NCBI GenBank assembly: GCA_016931275.1
Contig: JAFGFA010000003.1
Location: forward strand, 1-64,000
Reading direction: 5' to 3'
DNA from: Parachlamydiales bacterium
Lineage (GTDB): Bacteria > Chlamydiota > Chlamydiia > Chlamydiales > SM23-39
Length of the DNA stretch: 64,000 bases
Positions 43,983 through 53,666 of this stretch are shown piece after piece. The notes beneath the pieces are model-generated. The model had not been told where the DNA came from. It did not search any database and worked only from the letters and a program-made list of their open reading frames with translations. Position 1 is the stretch's first letter; each line of letters starts with the position of its first letter. The position numbers and the translations under genes are program-made.

Positions 43983-45533
43983 ATGAAAGAAATTCTATTA
44001 AACATCGAATCAAAGGAGATTCGTTACGCCTATCTGAAGTTCGGAGTATTGCACGATCTCGTCATCGAAAGAAAAAAATCTCATCCTATTACCGGAAATA
44101 TCTACCGCGGACGAGTCACCAATATTTTACATAACATTCAATCGGCCTTTATCGATATAGGCGAAGGAGAAAATGGGTTTATTCATATTAGCGATATCGT
44201 CGAAAACCGAAAAAAATTCGAAGAAATGTTTGATATGGATTTCGACACAGAATATGAAGGCTCTTCCAAATCGGCAACAGACTTCCCTTCTTCTTCTCAT
44301 AATATTGAAAAAATTTTAAAAATTGATCAGCCGGTTTTGGTTCAGGTAGTAAAAGAACCAACCGTCACCAAAGGTGCTCGTCTTACATCCAATTTATCTA
44401 TTCCGGGGCGATATTTGGTATTACTCCCTAACACTACCCATAGAGGCGTTTCCAGAAAAATTGAAAACAGCGCATCAAGAGAACGGCTTAAAAAACTGAT
44501 CAGAGCTTTTGAGATGCCCAAAGATATGGGGCTAATCTGCAGAACAGCAAGCTCCAACGCCTCTCAAGAAATGCTCATTGCCGAAGCTTCGGAGCTATTA
44601 AAAACCTGGGAAACCATTGTTGATAAATTCCATGCTGCTACCGGACCCACTTGCCTTTTTGAAGAATCAGACATCATTAAAAAAGCTATACTGACCGCCA
44701 TCAACAAAAAATTGGACAGGATCCTCATCGACGATTTTACAACCTATAAAAAATGCCAGGATATCTACAAAACTTATGCACAAGAACATTCTTTGAAGAT
44801 CGAACTCTATCGCGATAAAGTACCTCTGTTTGAACGCTTTAATCTGGAGAAAGAGATTGAAAAGGCCCTGCAGAGAAAAGTGTGGCTCAAATCCGGAGGC
44901 TATTTATTCATCGACCGCACAGAAGCTATGCTGACCATTGATGTGAATTCCGGAAGAAGCCTCCAGCAAGAAATTACCAAAAATGTAGAGGAAATGTTAG
45001 TACAGATCAATTTAGAAGCCGCAGATGAAATCGGACGTCAGCTTCGATTACGCAATGCGGGAGGACTCATTATCTGCGATTTTATCGATATGCGTCTAAG
45101 GAAAAATCGACGGCGCGTTTTAGAAAAACTCAAAGAGGCCATGAAAGAAGACTCTGCAAAATGTACCATTTTAGGAATGAGTGAATTCGGCCTGATCGAA
45201 ATGACTCGTCAGAGAAGCCGTAAGGCTCTTGCAGAAATCTTGTTTTCCGCCTGTCCTTATTGCTCCGGTCAGGGGGCTATCAAGAGCCATGAAAGCACTC
45301 TTATTGAAATGGAGAGAAGCCTGAAAAAACTCCTCTTCTGGAAAGGAGAAAAGCATCTCCGTCTTGTTCTTCATCCCGAACTTTTTCGTTATCTTACTGC
45401 TGGCGATCAAAAATATTTCTCCCAATTGGCCAGGTCGGCGCATGGCTCCTTAGAATACAAAACAAAGGATCTTCTCCATTTAAATCAATTCCAATTCTTT
45501 TCATTGGACAAAGGTAAAAAAATTGATGTCTGA
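43983..45533 (+). CDS. rng: ribonuclease G/E family endoribonuclease
   Basis: RNase G/E matures rRNA and degrades mRNA. The N-terminal S1 domain (GNIYRGRVTNIL...AFIDIGEGENGFIH) is followed by the catalytic core with the metal ligands in TIDVNSG and IICDFIDMR, and the zinc-link cysteines in ACPYCSGQG. At 516 residues it has the short RNase G architecture. plsB begins inside its final codons (ATGTCTGA), and the order rng-plsB-insulysin matches Chlamydia. Confidence 0.95.
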   Translation: MKEILLNIESKEIRYAYLKFGVLHDLVIERKKSHPITGNIYRGRVTNILHNIQSAFIDIGEGENGFIHISDIVENRKKFEEMFDMDFDTEYEGSSKSATDFPSSSHNIEKILKIDQPVLVQVVKEPTVTKGARLTSNLSIPGRYLVLLPNTTHRGVSRKIENSASRERLKKLIRAFEMPKDMGLICRTASSNASQEMLIAEASELLKTWETIVDKFHAATGPTCLFEESDIIKKAILTAINKKLDRILIDDFTTYKKCQDIYKTYAQEHSLKIELYRDKVPLFERFNLEKEIEKALQRKVWLKSGGYLFIDRTEAMLTIDVNSGRSLQQEITKNVEEMLVQINLEAADEIGRQLRLRNAGGLIICDFIDMRLRKNRRRVLEKLKEAMKEDSAKCTILGMSEFGLIEMTRQRSRKALAEILFSACPYCSGQGAIKSHESTLIEMERSLKKLLFWKGEKHLRLVLHPELFRYLTAGDQKYFSQLARSAHGSLEYKTKDLLHLNQFQFFSLDKGKKIDV

Positions 45534-46530
45534 AGAAGCATTGCAGAAAAGATTCCATCAGTTACAAGAAAAAAAAACGTTATCCCAAAAGTATATTGCG
45601 ATTTTAGATCATTTTTTTCATTCCTATCTCAAAGAGATCTCCAAGACTACTTTTTCTCCGGAAGAATGCGCCTCTCTTTTTCATACGTTTTTAGATCTGA
45701 TCTTAGAGCAAAAACGTCATCCACATCTTTTTTCGCTATATCATAAAAAAATCCGCTCTCCTTTTGATTACTATCAATTTGGCATGACATTTTTAAAGCC
45801 TCTTGTCGATATGAAACATTCTTCTATCAGAGGCCAAGATCAACTAAAACTCATACAAAAATACTTAGAAGCAAAGGACAATGTGATTCTTTTAGCCAAT
45901 CATCAAACAGAATATGATCCTCAAGCCATTAGCATTTTGTTGGACGAGTCTTTTCCTAAACTAGCCCAAAATATCATTTATGTAGCCGGAGAACGAGTCA
46001 TTACCGATCCTTTGGCCATTCCCTTTAGCATGGGATGCGATCTGCTTTGTATCTATTCCAAACAATATATTAATACTCCTCCAGAACAAAAAGAGGCCAA
46101 GCTACAACACAACAGAAAAACCATGGATCTTATGTGCTCTCTTTTAAAAGAAGGAAGCAAGATCATTTATGTAGCTCCCAGCGGAGGAAGAGACCGAATC
46201 AACGCTCAAGGGATCGTGGAAATCGCTCCCTTTGATCCACAAAGCATCGAGATGTTTTATCTGATGGCAAAAAAATCTAAACGGGTCACTCATTTTTATC
46301 CTTTTTCATTGGACACTTATCATTTGCTTCCCCCTCCTCCTACACGACAATTGGAAATGGGAGAAATGAGAACGACCTCTTACGCTCCCTTGCAGCTCTT
46401 TTTCGGAGAAGAATTTGACATGGAAACAATGCATGATTCCGACAAAAAAAGATTGCGGCAAAAGAGAGCAGATGTTATTTACCAAATAGTTCTTACAAAC
46501 TATGAAAAACTCCTTGAAAAAAAATTATGA
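45526..46530 (+). CDS. plsB: glycerol-3-phosphate acyltransferase (plastid/soluble type)
   Basis: This enzyme acylates glycerol 3-phosphate at the first step of phospholipid synthesis. The catalytic NHQTEYDP (His-x4-Asp) is present, as are the VAGERVITDPLA and APSGGRDRI segments of the soluble plant-plastid-like family. The ATG at 45526, eight bases before the rng stop, gives 334 residues. Its stop overlaps the insulysin start by four bases. Confidence 0.93.
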   Translation: MSEEALQKRFHQLQEKKTLSQKYIAILDHFFHSYLKEISKTTFSPEECASLFHTFLDLILEQKRHPHLFSLYHKKIRSPFDYYQFGMTFLKPLVDMKHSSIRGQDQLKLIQKYLEAKDNVILLANHQTEYDPQAISILLDESFPKLAQNIIYVAGERVITDPLAIPFSMGCDLLCIYSKQYINTPPEQKEAKLQHNRKTMDLMCSLLKEGSKIIYVAPSGGRDRINAQGIVEIAPFDPQSIEMFYLMAKKSKRVTHFYPFSLDTYHLLPPPPTRQLEMGEMRTTSYAPLQLFFGEEFDMETMHDSDKKRLRQKRADVIYQIVLTNYEKLLEKKL

Positions 46531-49361
46531 AAAAATTACTCGTTTTAATTTGTTTGATTTCTTTGAGTCTTTTCTTTTTCTCTTTTACAAAAAGATATCA
46601 ACTTATTGAGGATCAATCAGGACTTCCTTTACTAAATCCGGAAATTCAAAATCGTGTTACTGAAAAACTTATCCTTCAAAATGGCATGAAAGTCTACCTA
46701 ATTTTTGACGAAAAAGCCGATCAATCGGCTGTAGCACTTGCCGTAAAAGCAGGCTCTTGGAATGATCCGGAAAAATATCCTGGTATGGCTCATTTTACAG
46801 AGCATATGCTTTTCATGGGATCTAAAAAATATCCTAAAGAAGATGACTATCACCGTTTTATATCAGAAAGAGGCGGAATGAAAAATGCTTACACCGCTTC
46901 TGATAAAACCGTATTCATGTTCTCCATCAATCATGATTCTTTTGAAGAGGCTCTTGACCGTTTCTCGCACTTCTTTATCGATCCTCTTTTTCATCCTTCC
47001 TGTCTTGGAAGAGAATTACATGCCGTGGATCAAGAAAATGCAAAAAATATAGAAAATGACATGCGACGATTTTTTCAAATCGTTAAAGAAACCGCTAACC
47101 AAAACCATCCTCTTTCCAAATTTTCTACCGGAAATGCCCAGACTCTTTCTTCCCTATCGCAAAAAGAAATAGAAACCTGGTATCAAGCCCATTATAGTGC
47201 GGATCAGATGGCTCTTTGTATCTATTCCGCCCTCCCTATACAAAAACTCCAACAAATGGTGCTAGAAAAATTTTCTTCCGTCCGTCAGAAACAAAAACCT
47301 CCTTTATCCTTCCCAAAAAAATTCTCTTCTTCCATTCAAGAAGGGCACATTACCTACATTCAACCCAAACAAGATATACAAAAACTGATCATCCAATGGG
47401 AACTTCCTCGATTTTTTGCAAAAGATCCCAAAAAAACGACGACCTTTGCGGCCTATCTTATTGATCGAGGACAAAAAAATAGTCTCAAACAATGCTTGAA
47501 AAATGAAATGCTCATTAATGATTTGTCCGTAGATGTCCATGAACTGGGAAAAGATTTTATCTCTTTAGACATATTTGTGGACCTTACTGACAAAGGACTT
47601 TTATCCCTTCCGGAAATCATCGGATCGATCTTTAGAAACCTACATCTATTACAAACCAACGATATTCCCATTGTCCTCTATGAGGAAATGCAAAAAGCAT
47701 CTATAATCGCCTATCAATACCAATCACGATGTGACGCCTTTGATTTTGTCATGCATCATGCAGATGCCCTTTTAGAGGAAGACTTACCTACCTATCCTAG
47801 AAAAACAGTCCTTGCCGAGGGATATGATCCTTTATTATTCCGCAAGCTTTTAAAATATCTGACTGTTGAAAACGGATCCTTTTTTATACTTGCCAATGCC
47901 AAAAAGACAAATATTGAACCAGAAAAAATAGAAAAATGGCTTGGAGGCGAATATGCGATTCGACCTTTTTTTTCTGATTTTTCGCTCTCAAAAAATAGCA
48001 ATATCCGTCTTCCAAAACCAAATCCTTTTGTTCCCCAAGATTTTTCGCTTATTGCTTCAGAAAAACGAACGGGATCTTATAATAATCCCAAAACAATTGT
48101 CGATTCTTCTCTTGGAAAATTTTTTCTGGTGAATGATACTCCCTTTCTCTCTCCAGAGATTACCTGGAAATTTTCTATTTACTCTCCTCTTCTTGACGGT
48201 TCTACTAATGCAAATGTACTTTTGGACTTATATAAGGACTGTCTTGCAACTCATTGCGAATCGATCACCGATCAAGCCCGCCAGTTCCTTCTTGAATCAA
48301 GTGCTCAATCCTTTGCCGACCATCTCGAATTAACCGTATCCGGTTTTTCCGATAAGGCGACCCAATTTTTTAAAAAAATCATCCGAGAAATCTCTTCCTA
48401 TATTCCGACAGAGCCTGAATTTTTATTGAGCATGGAAAAACTTCAAAAGAATTATAAAAATTTTCAACAAGCACTTCCTATCACGCAAGCTGTCGAAAAA
48501 TCAAAAGAACTACTACAGAGCTTTCATCCGCTACCTTCCCAAAAATTAACCGCCTTATCAGAAATTCGCTATCCCCAACTTGCAGCTTTTGTCGAAAATC
48601 TTTTTTCCCAGACTTTTATTCGAGGAGTTTTAGTAGGAAACATTTCCGAAGAAAAAGCTTATGATTTATGGAAAATCGTGCAACAGTACTGCTCTCATTC
48701 CCCGTTTTCGAAAAAAAATCATCCTCAAAAACAACAGTTCCCTTTACAACCAGGTCCTTTCAGACTCTCTCTTTCCACTCCTGCAGGAGGTACCGGATTT
48801 TTGCTATCGATGGAACAAGGAGATTTTTCCTTCAGCAAAAGAGCTGCACAGCAGATTCTCTCAAGCGCTTTAAACGAGGCTTTTTTTAACGCTTTGCGCA
48901 CCAAGCAAAAAACTGCTTATATAGCACAATCTTGGGATGTGGAAATTCAAAAAAAACTCTTCCAAAATTTTGCCCTACAATCGGCAACTCATCGAGGAGA
49001 AAATCTCTTATATCGCTGTGAAATATTTTTAGATCAATTTTATCAAGAACTACCCCATGAAATTTCTCCAGAACGCTTTGAAACTATGCGAGACCACTAT
49101 ATTACCAAGCTCTCTATTCAGCCTAAAAATTCTATGGAAATGGCTCAAATCGTCGATCTGCTAGCAGCTGAATATGAAGAAGATTTTTCATGGATCGAAA
49201 AGAAAAAAGAAGGTGCGCGTAATCTAACCTATGAAGAATTTATAGCCTTTGGCAAAGAGGTTCTTTCTCCAGAAAATCGCAAAAAATTAGCAGTGATCGT
49301 AGAAGGCCCTGCTGCAGATTCCGATCCTCATGTTTATCGAGACCTCATCTTGCCAGATTGA
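46527..49361 (+). CDS. ptr: insulysin/pitrilysin-type M16 metalloprotease
   Basis: A 944-residue M16 protease of the insulin-degrading enzyme type. The zinc site is HFTEH (89-93) with the third ligand E170 in the DQENAKNIEND segment, at the expected 77-residue spacing. Four M16 domains make up the rest. A signal or membrane-anchor segment (LLVLICLISLSLFFFSF) at the N-terminus suggests a periplasmic location. It degrades short peptides, perhaps signal peptides or imported peptides. It follows plsB as in Chlamydia. Confidence 0.93.
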   Translation: MKKLLVLICLISLSLFFFSFTKRYQLIEDQSGLPLLNPEIQNRVTEKLILQNGMKVYLIFDEKADQSAVALAVKAGSWNDPEKYPGMAHFTEHMLFMGSKKYPKEDDYHRFISERGGMKNAYTASDKTVFMFSINHDSFEEALDRFSHFFIDPLFHPSCLGRELHAVDQENAKNIENDMRRFFQIVKETANQNHPLSKFSTGNAQTLSSLSQKEIETWYQAHYSADQMALCIYSALPIQKLQQMVLEKFSSVRQKQKPPLSFPKKFSSSIQEGHITYIQPKQDIQKLIIQWELPRFFAKDPKKTTTFAAYLIDRGQKNSLKQCLKNEMLINDLSVDVHELGKDFISLDIFVDLTDKGLLSLPEIIGSIFRNLHLLQTNDIPIVLYEEMQKASIIAYQYQSRCDAFDFVMHHADALLEEDLPTYPRKTVLAEGYDPLLFRKLLKYLTVENGSFFILANAKKTNIEPEKIEKWLGGEYAIRPFFSDFSLSKNSNIRLPKPNPFVPQDFSLIASEKRTGSYNNPKTIVDSSLGKFFLVNDTPFLSPEITWKFSIYSPLLDGSTNANVLLDLYKDCLATHCESITDQARQFLLESSAQSFADHLELTVSGFSDKATQFFKKIIREISSYIPTEPEFLLSMEKLQKNYKNFQQALPITQAVEKSKELLQSFHPLPSQKLTALSEIRYPQLAAFVENLFSQTFIRGVLVGNISEEKAYDLWKIVQQYCSHSPFSKKNHPQKQQFPLQPGPFRLSLSTPAGGTGFLLSMEQGDFSFSKRAAQQILSSALNEAFFNALRTKQKTAYIAQSWDVEIQKKLFQNFALQSATHRGENLLYRCEIFLDQFYQELPHEISPERFETMRDHYITKLSIQPKNSMEMAQIVDLLAAEYEEDFSWIEKKKEGARNLTYEEFIAFGKEVLSPENRKKLAVIVEGPAADSDPHVYRDLILPD

Positions 49362-49593
49362 TTTTTTCTCTATCTACAGAAAGAAGATCCCTTCCCTCAT
49401 ATTGCACAGGGGTGCTATCTTCTGTTTGAGTACTTCTGGCTCTTGAGTATTTAGAATCCACACAGAATCTTGCATGTCCATTAGCTATATGTTGGATTAT
49501 TCCAAGAATAAAAAACGTAATTTTATTAAAAACAACAACATATTTATTAATAACATAAAATTTATTATTAGCTATATATTTATAAACATTCAT
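49345..49593 (-). CDS. doubtful hypothetical ORF, 82 aa
   Basis: An 82-codon frame on the minus strand with a hydrophobic N-terminus (VVVFNKITFFILG) and a polar C-terminus. It overlaps the end of the protease gene by 17 bases and has no Shine-Dalgarno. The composition of its C-terminal half (HARFCVDSKYSRARST) looks protein-like, but the frame lies in AT-rich intergenic DNA and may be a relic. Confidence 0.28.
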   Translation of the reverse strand: MNVYKYIANNKFYVINKYVVVFNKITFFILGIIQHIANGHARFCVDSKYSRARSTQTEDSTPVQYEGRDLLSVDREKINLAR

Positions 49594-49679
49594 ACTTAAT
49601 TATCAAGAAAAATAAAACAAATATACTTGCCTACAAAATAGGTTTTTTAGTAAAAGATCCTTTTAACTAAGGAGATTTT
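49594..49679. other. short AT-rich gap before small secreted protein
   Basis: Together with the preceding stretch this is the roughly 320-base space between the protease gene and the small secreted protein gene. Apart from the doubtful minus-strand frame above and the AAGGAG ribosome binding site for the next gene, I see nothing definite. Confidence 0.4.
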
Positions 49680-49919
49680 ATGCACAAAATTTTAGCCATT
49701 ATTTTTTTATCGACCTTCTGCTCTCTGCATAGCGAAGAACCATCCTCCAATGACGCTCCTAAAATAGCAGAAGAAAGTGTCCTACATGTCGAGGACAACT
49801 CTATGCCTAGAAAGAAAAAAACTAAAAAAAGAAGAGCTCAAAAACGGATGGATGAAGAGACATCACATAACACAACACCTTCCAATCAGACTGAAAAAGA
49901 AAAAAGCGTCACAGAATAA
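49680..49919 (+). CDS. small exported Lys-rich protein
   Basis: A 79-residue protein with a clear signal peptide (MHKILAIIFLSTFCSLHSEE) and a strong AAGGAG ribosome binding site, so probably a real gene. The mature part is charged with a basic KKKTKKRRAQKR cluster and an acidic/Thr-Asn-rich tail, likely disordered. No family is recognised. A hairpin that could be its terminator lies 18 bases after the stop. Confidence 0.6.
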   Translation: MHKILAIIFLSTFCSLHSEEPSSNDAPKIAEESVLHVEDNSMPRKKKTKKRRAQKRMDEETSHNTTPSNQTEKEKSVTE

Positions 49920-49937
49920 TAAAGGCTTTCTATAACA

Positions 49938-49988
49938 AACACACCAGCCAATCTCATTTTTTAAGAAATGGGAAAAAACTGGTGTGTT
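49938..49988. terminator. double-stem hairpin after small secreted protein gene
   Basis: A perfect 10-bp outer stem (AACACACCAG 49938-49947 with CTGGTGTGTT 49979-49988) encloses an inner 8-bp stem with one wobble (49952-49959 with 49966-49973). There is no clean T tract on the plus strand; on the minus strand TTTGTTAT follows. It may terminate transcription in either direction. Confidence 0.4.
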
Positions 49989-50029
49989 AACTAATGCCTA
50001 AAACAAGGCTTTCTTTAGATACGGAAAAT

Positions 50030-50746
50030 TCAAATTTTCATATTATGATAAACAGCATCGACATCATCAATGCCTTCTAAACGCTCTATAAGATTCATAT
50101 TCAGTTCCATATCTTCTTCAGAACATTCCACATAACTTTTAGGAATCATCTCCAAACTAGCTTCAGAAATGGGAATATGTTTTTTTTCCAAACATTCTCG
50201 TACAACATGAAGGTTTTCCGGCAATGTTACAACAAGATATTCCAATTCATCCGCAATAAAATCCTCTGCTCCGCATTCTGTCGCCATTAAAAAAAGCTCT
50301 TCTTCAATCGCTTGATTTTTCTCCACATGGATAATCCCTTTACGATCAAAATTGTAGGAACACGCTCCAGGAGCAGCAACGGTGCCACCAGATTTGTTAA
50401 TAACAATACGGATATCCGAAGCAATACGATTTTTATTATCCGTCATAATTTCTACAATTATGGCAACCCCACCATACCCATAAAGCTCATACGTCATTTC
50501 AAAATAATCCGACTGATCCGAGCTAGAACCTTTTTTAATATTCCTTTCAATCACATCATTCGATAAATTGGCCGCTTTCGCCTTTTGAAGCACAGAACGT
50601 AATCGGCTATTGTTTTTGATATCGGCGCCCCCGCTTTTAACGGCTGTAATAATTTCCTTAGCTAATCGAGAAAAAATTTTCCCTTTTTTCTTATCGGCCC
50701 GTTCTTTTTTATGTTTAATATTGGCCCATTTACTATGTCCTGACAT
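50030..50746 (-). CDS. yebC: YebC/PmpR family protein
   Basis: A 238-residue protein of the YebC family, which acts as a DNA-binding regulator in some bacteria and as a translation factor relieving polyproline stalls in others. The N-terminal signature MSGHSKWANIKHKKERADKK is complete, and the GGSGGTVAA-like strand (NKSGGTVAAPGACSYNF region) and the FDRKGIIHVE motif follow. It overlaps the SprT-like gene by 14 bases. The yebC-prfB order is that of Chlamydia. Confidence 0.94.
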   Translation of the reverse strand: MSGHSKWANIKHKKERADKKKGKIFSRLAKEIITAVKSGGADIKNNSRLRSVLQKAKAANLSNDVIERNIKKGSSSDQSDYFEMTYELYGYGGVAIIVEIMTDNKNRIASDIRIVINKSGGTVAAPGACSYNFDRKGIIHVEKNQAIEEELFLMATECGAEDFIADELEYLVVTLPENLHVVRECLEKKHIPISEASLEMIPKSYVECSEEDMELNMNLIERLEGIDDVDAVYHNMKI

Positions 50747-51464
50747 ATTTTATCCTCGAAATCATTTGGGTTAATAATTTTTTTTCAAACTGCTTGGCCC
50801 CGACAAAATCGACAAATTTTTTCTCCATTTCCCGAAACGGCTTACCATGTACAATACGTTTTTGACTCTTTTGTTGCACAGGGTATATATAATGCAAAAT
50901 CTCATGATAAATCACAAATGCTACAAAATAACGAGGATAAAAAGGATCGTCCAATAATGCATTAATACGAATAAGATTTCGGCTATAATCAAAAGTTCCA
51001 AAGGTAACTCCGGAGATTTTTTTATACAAAGGCCTTCGAAAATAGGTGATATGAATAGGAAGTATTTTTTGAAAATATTGAATACAAACCTCTTCAAAGA
51101 TTTCTTTCAAATTATACGTTTTCCCTTGATGGATACAAGAAGAGAGTGCTACTGGACGATGATAACGACCATCGCTGTATTCTTTCTCGGCATAGGCTTT
51201 TATCAATCGCAAAGAACTTTTGTCCTGATCAACACAAAACCGAATAACAGCTTCCAAAACATTATCAGAAGCGTGTAAAAACATTTTATGAAGAGACAAT
51301 CGGAACTTTTTTCCTTTTTTTTCCAGAATCGATAAAAAAGTGGAACGATTATCGTTCATCCTCAAATCAATAACGCATTTCCCTAAAGAAGAGAGCTTTG
51401 CCTCTAGCTCTTCTTTATTTCTAGATCTCTTTTTGCATGAAGATTTTGGAGAGATAGGTTCCAT
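50733..51464 (-). CDS. SprT-like metallopeptidase
   Basis: A zinc metallopeptidase-like protein with HEILH in the segment FVIYHEILHYIYP, followed by a further histidine in RIVHGKPF that may be the third ligand. SprT-like proteins include the DNA-protein crosslink repair enzyme Spartan and many bacterial members of unknown role. The 5' end overlaps the upstream GNAT gene; ATGs at 51485 and 51464 are the most credible starts, and the longest version would read into the GNAT gene by 150 bases. I use 51464 (243 residues), but the start is uncertain. It overlaps yebC by 14 bases. Confidence 0.75.
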   Translation of the reverse strand: MEPISPKSSCKKRSRNKEELEAKLSSLGKCVIDLRMNDNRSTFLSILEKKGKKFRLSLHKMFLHASDNVLEAVIRFCVDQDKSSLRLIKAYAEKEYSDGRYHRPVALSSCIHQGKTYNLKEIFEEVCIQYFQKILPIHITYFRRPLYKKISGVTFGTFDYSRNLIRINALLDDPFYPRYFVAFVIYHEILHYIYPVQQKSQKRIVHGKPFREMEKKFVDFVGAKQFEKKLLTQMISRIKYVRT

Positions 51465-51915
51465 TTTCTTTGATAAAATGCTCATAAACACCAAATTCTG
51501 TAAAACCGAGTTTTTCATAAAGTTTTTTTGCAGGATTCCCCTCGTAAACCTCCAGATGCAATATCTCAAGGTGAAAGCGCTCTTTGGCTAATCGGATAAG
51601 ATGGTGAATAATTTCCGTCCCAATTCCCTTTCCCCGATAGCGAGCATCTACAATAATACCGAATAAAGCCTGATGAGCCAGCTTAGGACATGCATTGACA
51701 TACAAATTTGCCATGCCTACGGGAATATTATCTATAATAGCTGTTAGAGTTGCTTTTTTCTTGGCATATTCCATCCAGATCCCCACAGCATCTTCTATTT
51801 CATCTTCGCTTTCCATAGGGAACCATTTCAAGACTTCTTTATCATTTAACCATGTTTTTAAATAAGAGCGATCCGCATCTTGAGAAAATCGAATGACCAC
51901 GTTCGGTTTGTTCAT
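51421..51915 (-). CDS. GNAT family N-acetyltransferase
   Basis: A 164-residue acetyltransferase that uses acetyl-CoA. The pyrophosphate-binding motif A is GIIVDARYRGKGIGTEIIHHLI (R/Q-x-x-G-x-G/A form), and the C-terminal LHLEVYEGNPAKKLYEKLGF is motif B. Substrate unknown. It is paralogous to the upstream neighbour, with which it shares a similar opening (IRFSQDADRSYLKTWLNDKEVLKWFP) and ATGA overlap, indicating tandem duplication. Confidence 0.85.
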   Translation of the reverse strand: MNKPNVVIRFSQDADRSYLKTWLNDKEVLKWFPMESEDEIEDAVGIWMEYAKKKATLTAIIDNIPVGMANLYVNACPKLAHQALFGIIVDARYRGKGIGTEIIHHLIRLAKERFHLEILHLEVYEGNPAKKLYEKLGFTEFGVYEHFIKENGTYLSKIFMQKEI

Positions 51916-52415
51916 ATCTGAAAATCCTTGGTAAAAAACAAAAAGACAAGACGAGCGCGATATTGTCCTTTCTCCTTCACAAACTTTTCTTGATAAGCCA
52001 CTTCCTGAAAATCAAATCTTCTCAAGAGAGTGATAATAGGACATCCTTCAAAAACTTCCATATAGACAATCTCTTTATGAAAATAATTCTTTGCCAAGTT
52101 GATCAAATTTTTTACCATGGCTGTCCCTATTCCTTGCTTTCTCCATTCCGGATCGACGATTAAATAAAAAGTACACTGATGAGCGACCTTTTTATAAGGC
52201 ATTAGAAAAAGGGTCCCGATAGCAACGGGCTTATTCTTGATCATGCCAGTAAGACTCAAGCGATACCGGGAAAAAGAAATCCAATTCCGGGAAACATTTT
52301 CTACCTCTTGGGAAGTCGTAAAAGGAAACCATTGTAAAACTTCCTTATGATGGAGCCATTTTTTTAAATACGATAAATCTTCCATAACAGAATACCGTAT
52401 AGTCAAATCTTCCAT
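51912..52415 (-). CDS. GNAT family N-acetyltransferase (paralog)
   Basis: A 167-residue GNAT acetyltransferase similar to its downstream neighbour: opening IRYSVMEDLSYLKKWLHHKEVLQWFP, motif A LIVDPEWRKQGIGTAMVKNLI and the C-terminal VYMEVFEGCPIITLLRRFDF. The start ATG overlaps the prfB stop by one base (TAATG) and a Shine-Dalgarno AAGGAG lies within the end of prfB, so it is translated with the release factor gene. Acceptor unknown. Confidence 0.85.
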   Translation of the reverse strand: MEDLTIRYSVMEDLSYLKKWLHHKEVLQWFPFTTSQEVENVSRNWISFSRYRLSLTGMIKNKPVAIGTLFLMPYKKVAHQCTFYLIVDPEWRKQGIGTAMVKNLINLAKNYFHKEIVYMEVFEGCPIITLLRRFDFQEVAYQEKFVKEKGQYRARLVFLFFTKDFQI

Positions 52416-53507
52416 TATCCGAACTCCTTTAAATAGGCATTGATGAATTCATCGATTGCTCCATCCATCACCGCCTGGACATTTCCAATTTCCACTTTTG
52501 TCCGATTATCCTTTACTAAAGTATAAGGCTGAAATACATAACTCCGAATCTGACTTCCCCAGGCAATCTCTTTTTTTTCTCCGGAAATTTTTTGTAGTTT
52601 CTCTTCCCTTTCTAAAACCTCTTTCTCGTACAGCTTCGCTTTAAGCATTTTCATACAGGTTTCTTTATTCTGGATCTGACTACGTTCTTGTTGACAAGAA
52701 ACGACAATGTTCGTTGGCAAATGGACAATACGCACGGCAGAATCCGTTCTATTGACATGCTGTCCGCCCGCCCCGGAAGCCCTATAAGTATCCACACGAA
52801 TCTCGTCCGGTTTTATTTCAATTGCAATCTCTTCTTCCAAAATAGGAATGATATCCACTGAAGCGAAACTCGTATGCCGACGGCCCTGGCTGTCAAACGG
52901 AGAGATCCGTACTAGACGATGCACTCCTCGCTCTGATTTGGCATACCCATAGGCATAGTCGCCCTCTATTTTTAGGGTAATGCTTTTAATCCCGGCCACA
53001 TCACCATCTTCCTTCTCCATGACTTCTACTTTCCAGCCTCTCTGGGAAGCCCATCGCTGATACATCCGCGCCAACATAGCCACCCAATCACAGGATTCGG
53101 TACCTCCGGCTCCGGCATTAATACTTAAATAACAACTCTTGCTATCTAATTCTTTAGAAAGCATTTTTTTGATTTCCAAAGATTCCAGTTCTTTTTCCGT
53201 TTCCGAAATTTCTCGCGTCAAATCTTCTAAAAAACTTTTATCCTCGATCGCTTCTGCTTCGGGCAAGAGCTCTTGAATATCTTTCACGCGCCTCTCAAGA
53301 TCTCTGTAAGGAACTGTCCAAGATTTCAATAAGTTACATTCTTGAATAATGGAATGAGCATGCTTAGGATCGTCCCAAAAAGAAGGTTGTTCCATTTGTT
53401 TTTGTAAAGATAGTATCTGCGCTTCTTTTTTCTCCAAGTCAAAGATACCTCCACATATGTAAAAGACTTTTTTCCACTATTTCTATTCTTTCTTTAAGAT
53501 CACTCAT
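52415..53507 (-). CDS. prfB: peptide chain release factor 2, with programmed +1 frameshift
   Basis: RF2 ends translation at UGA and UAA. The short first frame from ATG 53507 reads MSDLKERIEIVEK and runs into TGA at 53441-53439 just after WRYL; the main frame then continues as DLEKKEAQ after a +1 shift. The shift site CTT-TGA-C is preceded three bases upstream by GGAGG, the known autoregulatory signal, so this is not a mutation. The main frame carries the SPF-type anticodon region and the GGQ motif (AGAGGQHVNRTDS). Full product about 363 residues. An ATG at 53519 is an alternative start. Confidence 0.93.
53439..53453 (-). promoter_or_regulatory. prfB programmed frameshift site
   Basis: On the minus strand the sequence is GGAGG (overlapping 53454-53450) then TAT then CTT then TGA-C. 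The internal Shine-Dalgarno and the slippery CTT-TGA promote a +1 shift that feeds back on RF2 levels, as established for prfB in E. coli. Confidence 0.9.
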
Positions 53508-53666
53508 GCTACTTTCCATTGTTGACTTTAGTATACATCATTCTCTAGAAAAGATAAAAACCTTCTTACAACAAAAGCGAGAAACTCAGAGGCTTTGATC
53601 CTGTGATGAGAGTGTCTTTTTTTCTCGCATTTTAGTTCTTATTTCATTAAATTATGTTCACTTCAA

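Noticed and set aside
49345-49593. 82-codon minus-strand frame as a firm gene
   Set aside because: It overlaps the protease gene end, lacks a ribosome binding site, and its first half is AT-rich low-complexity sequence; listed at low confidence only.
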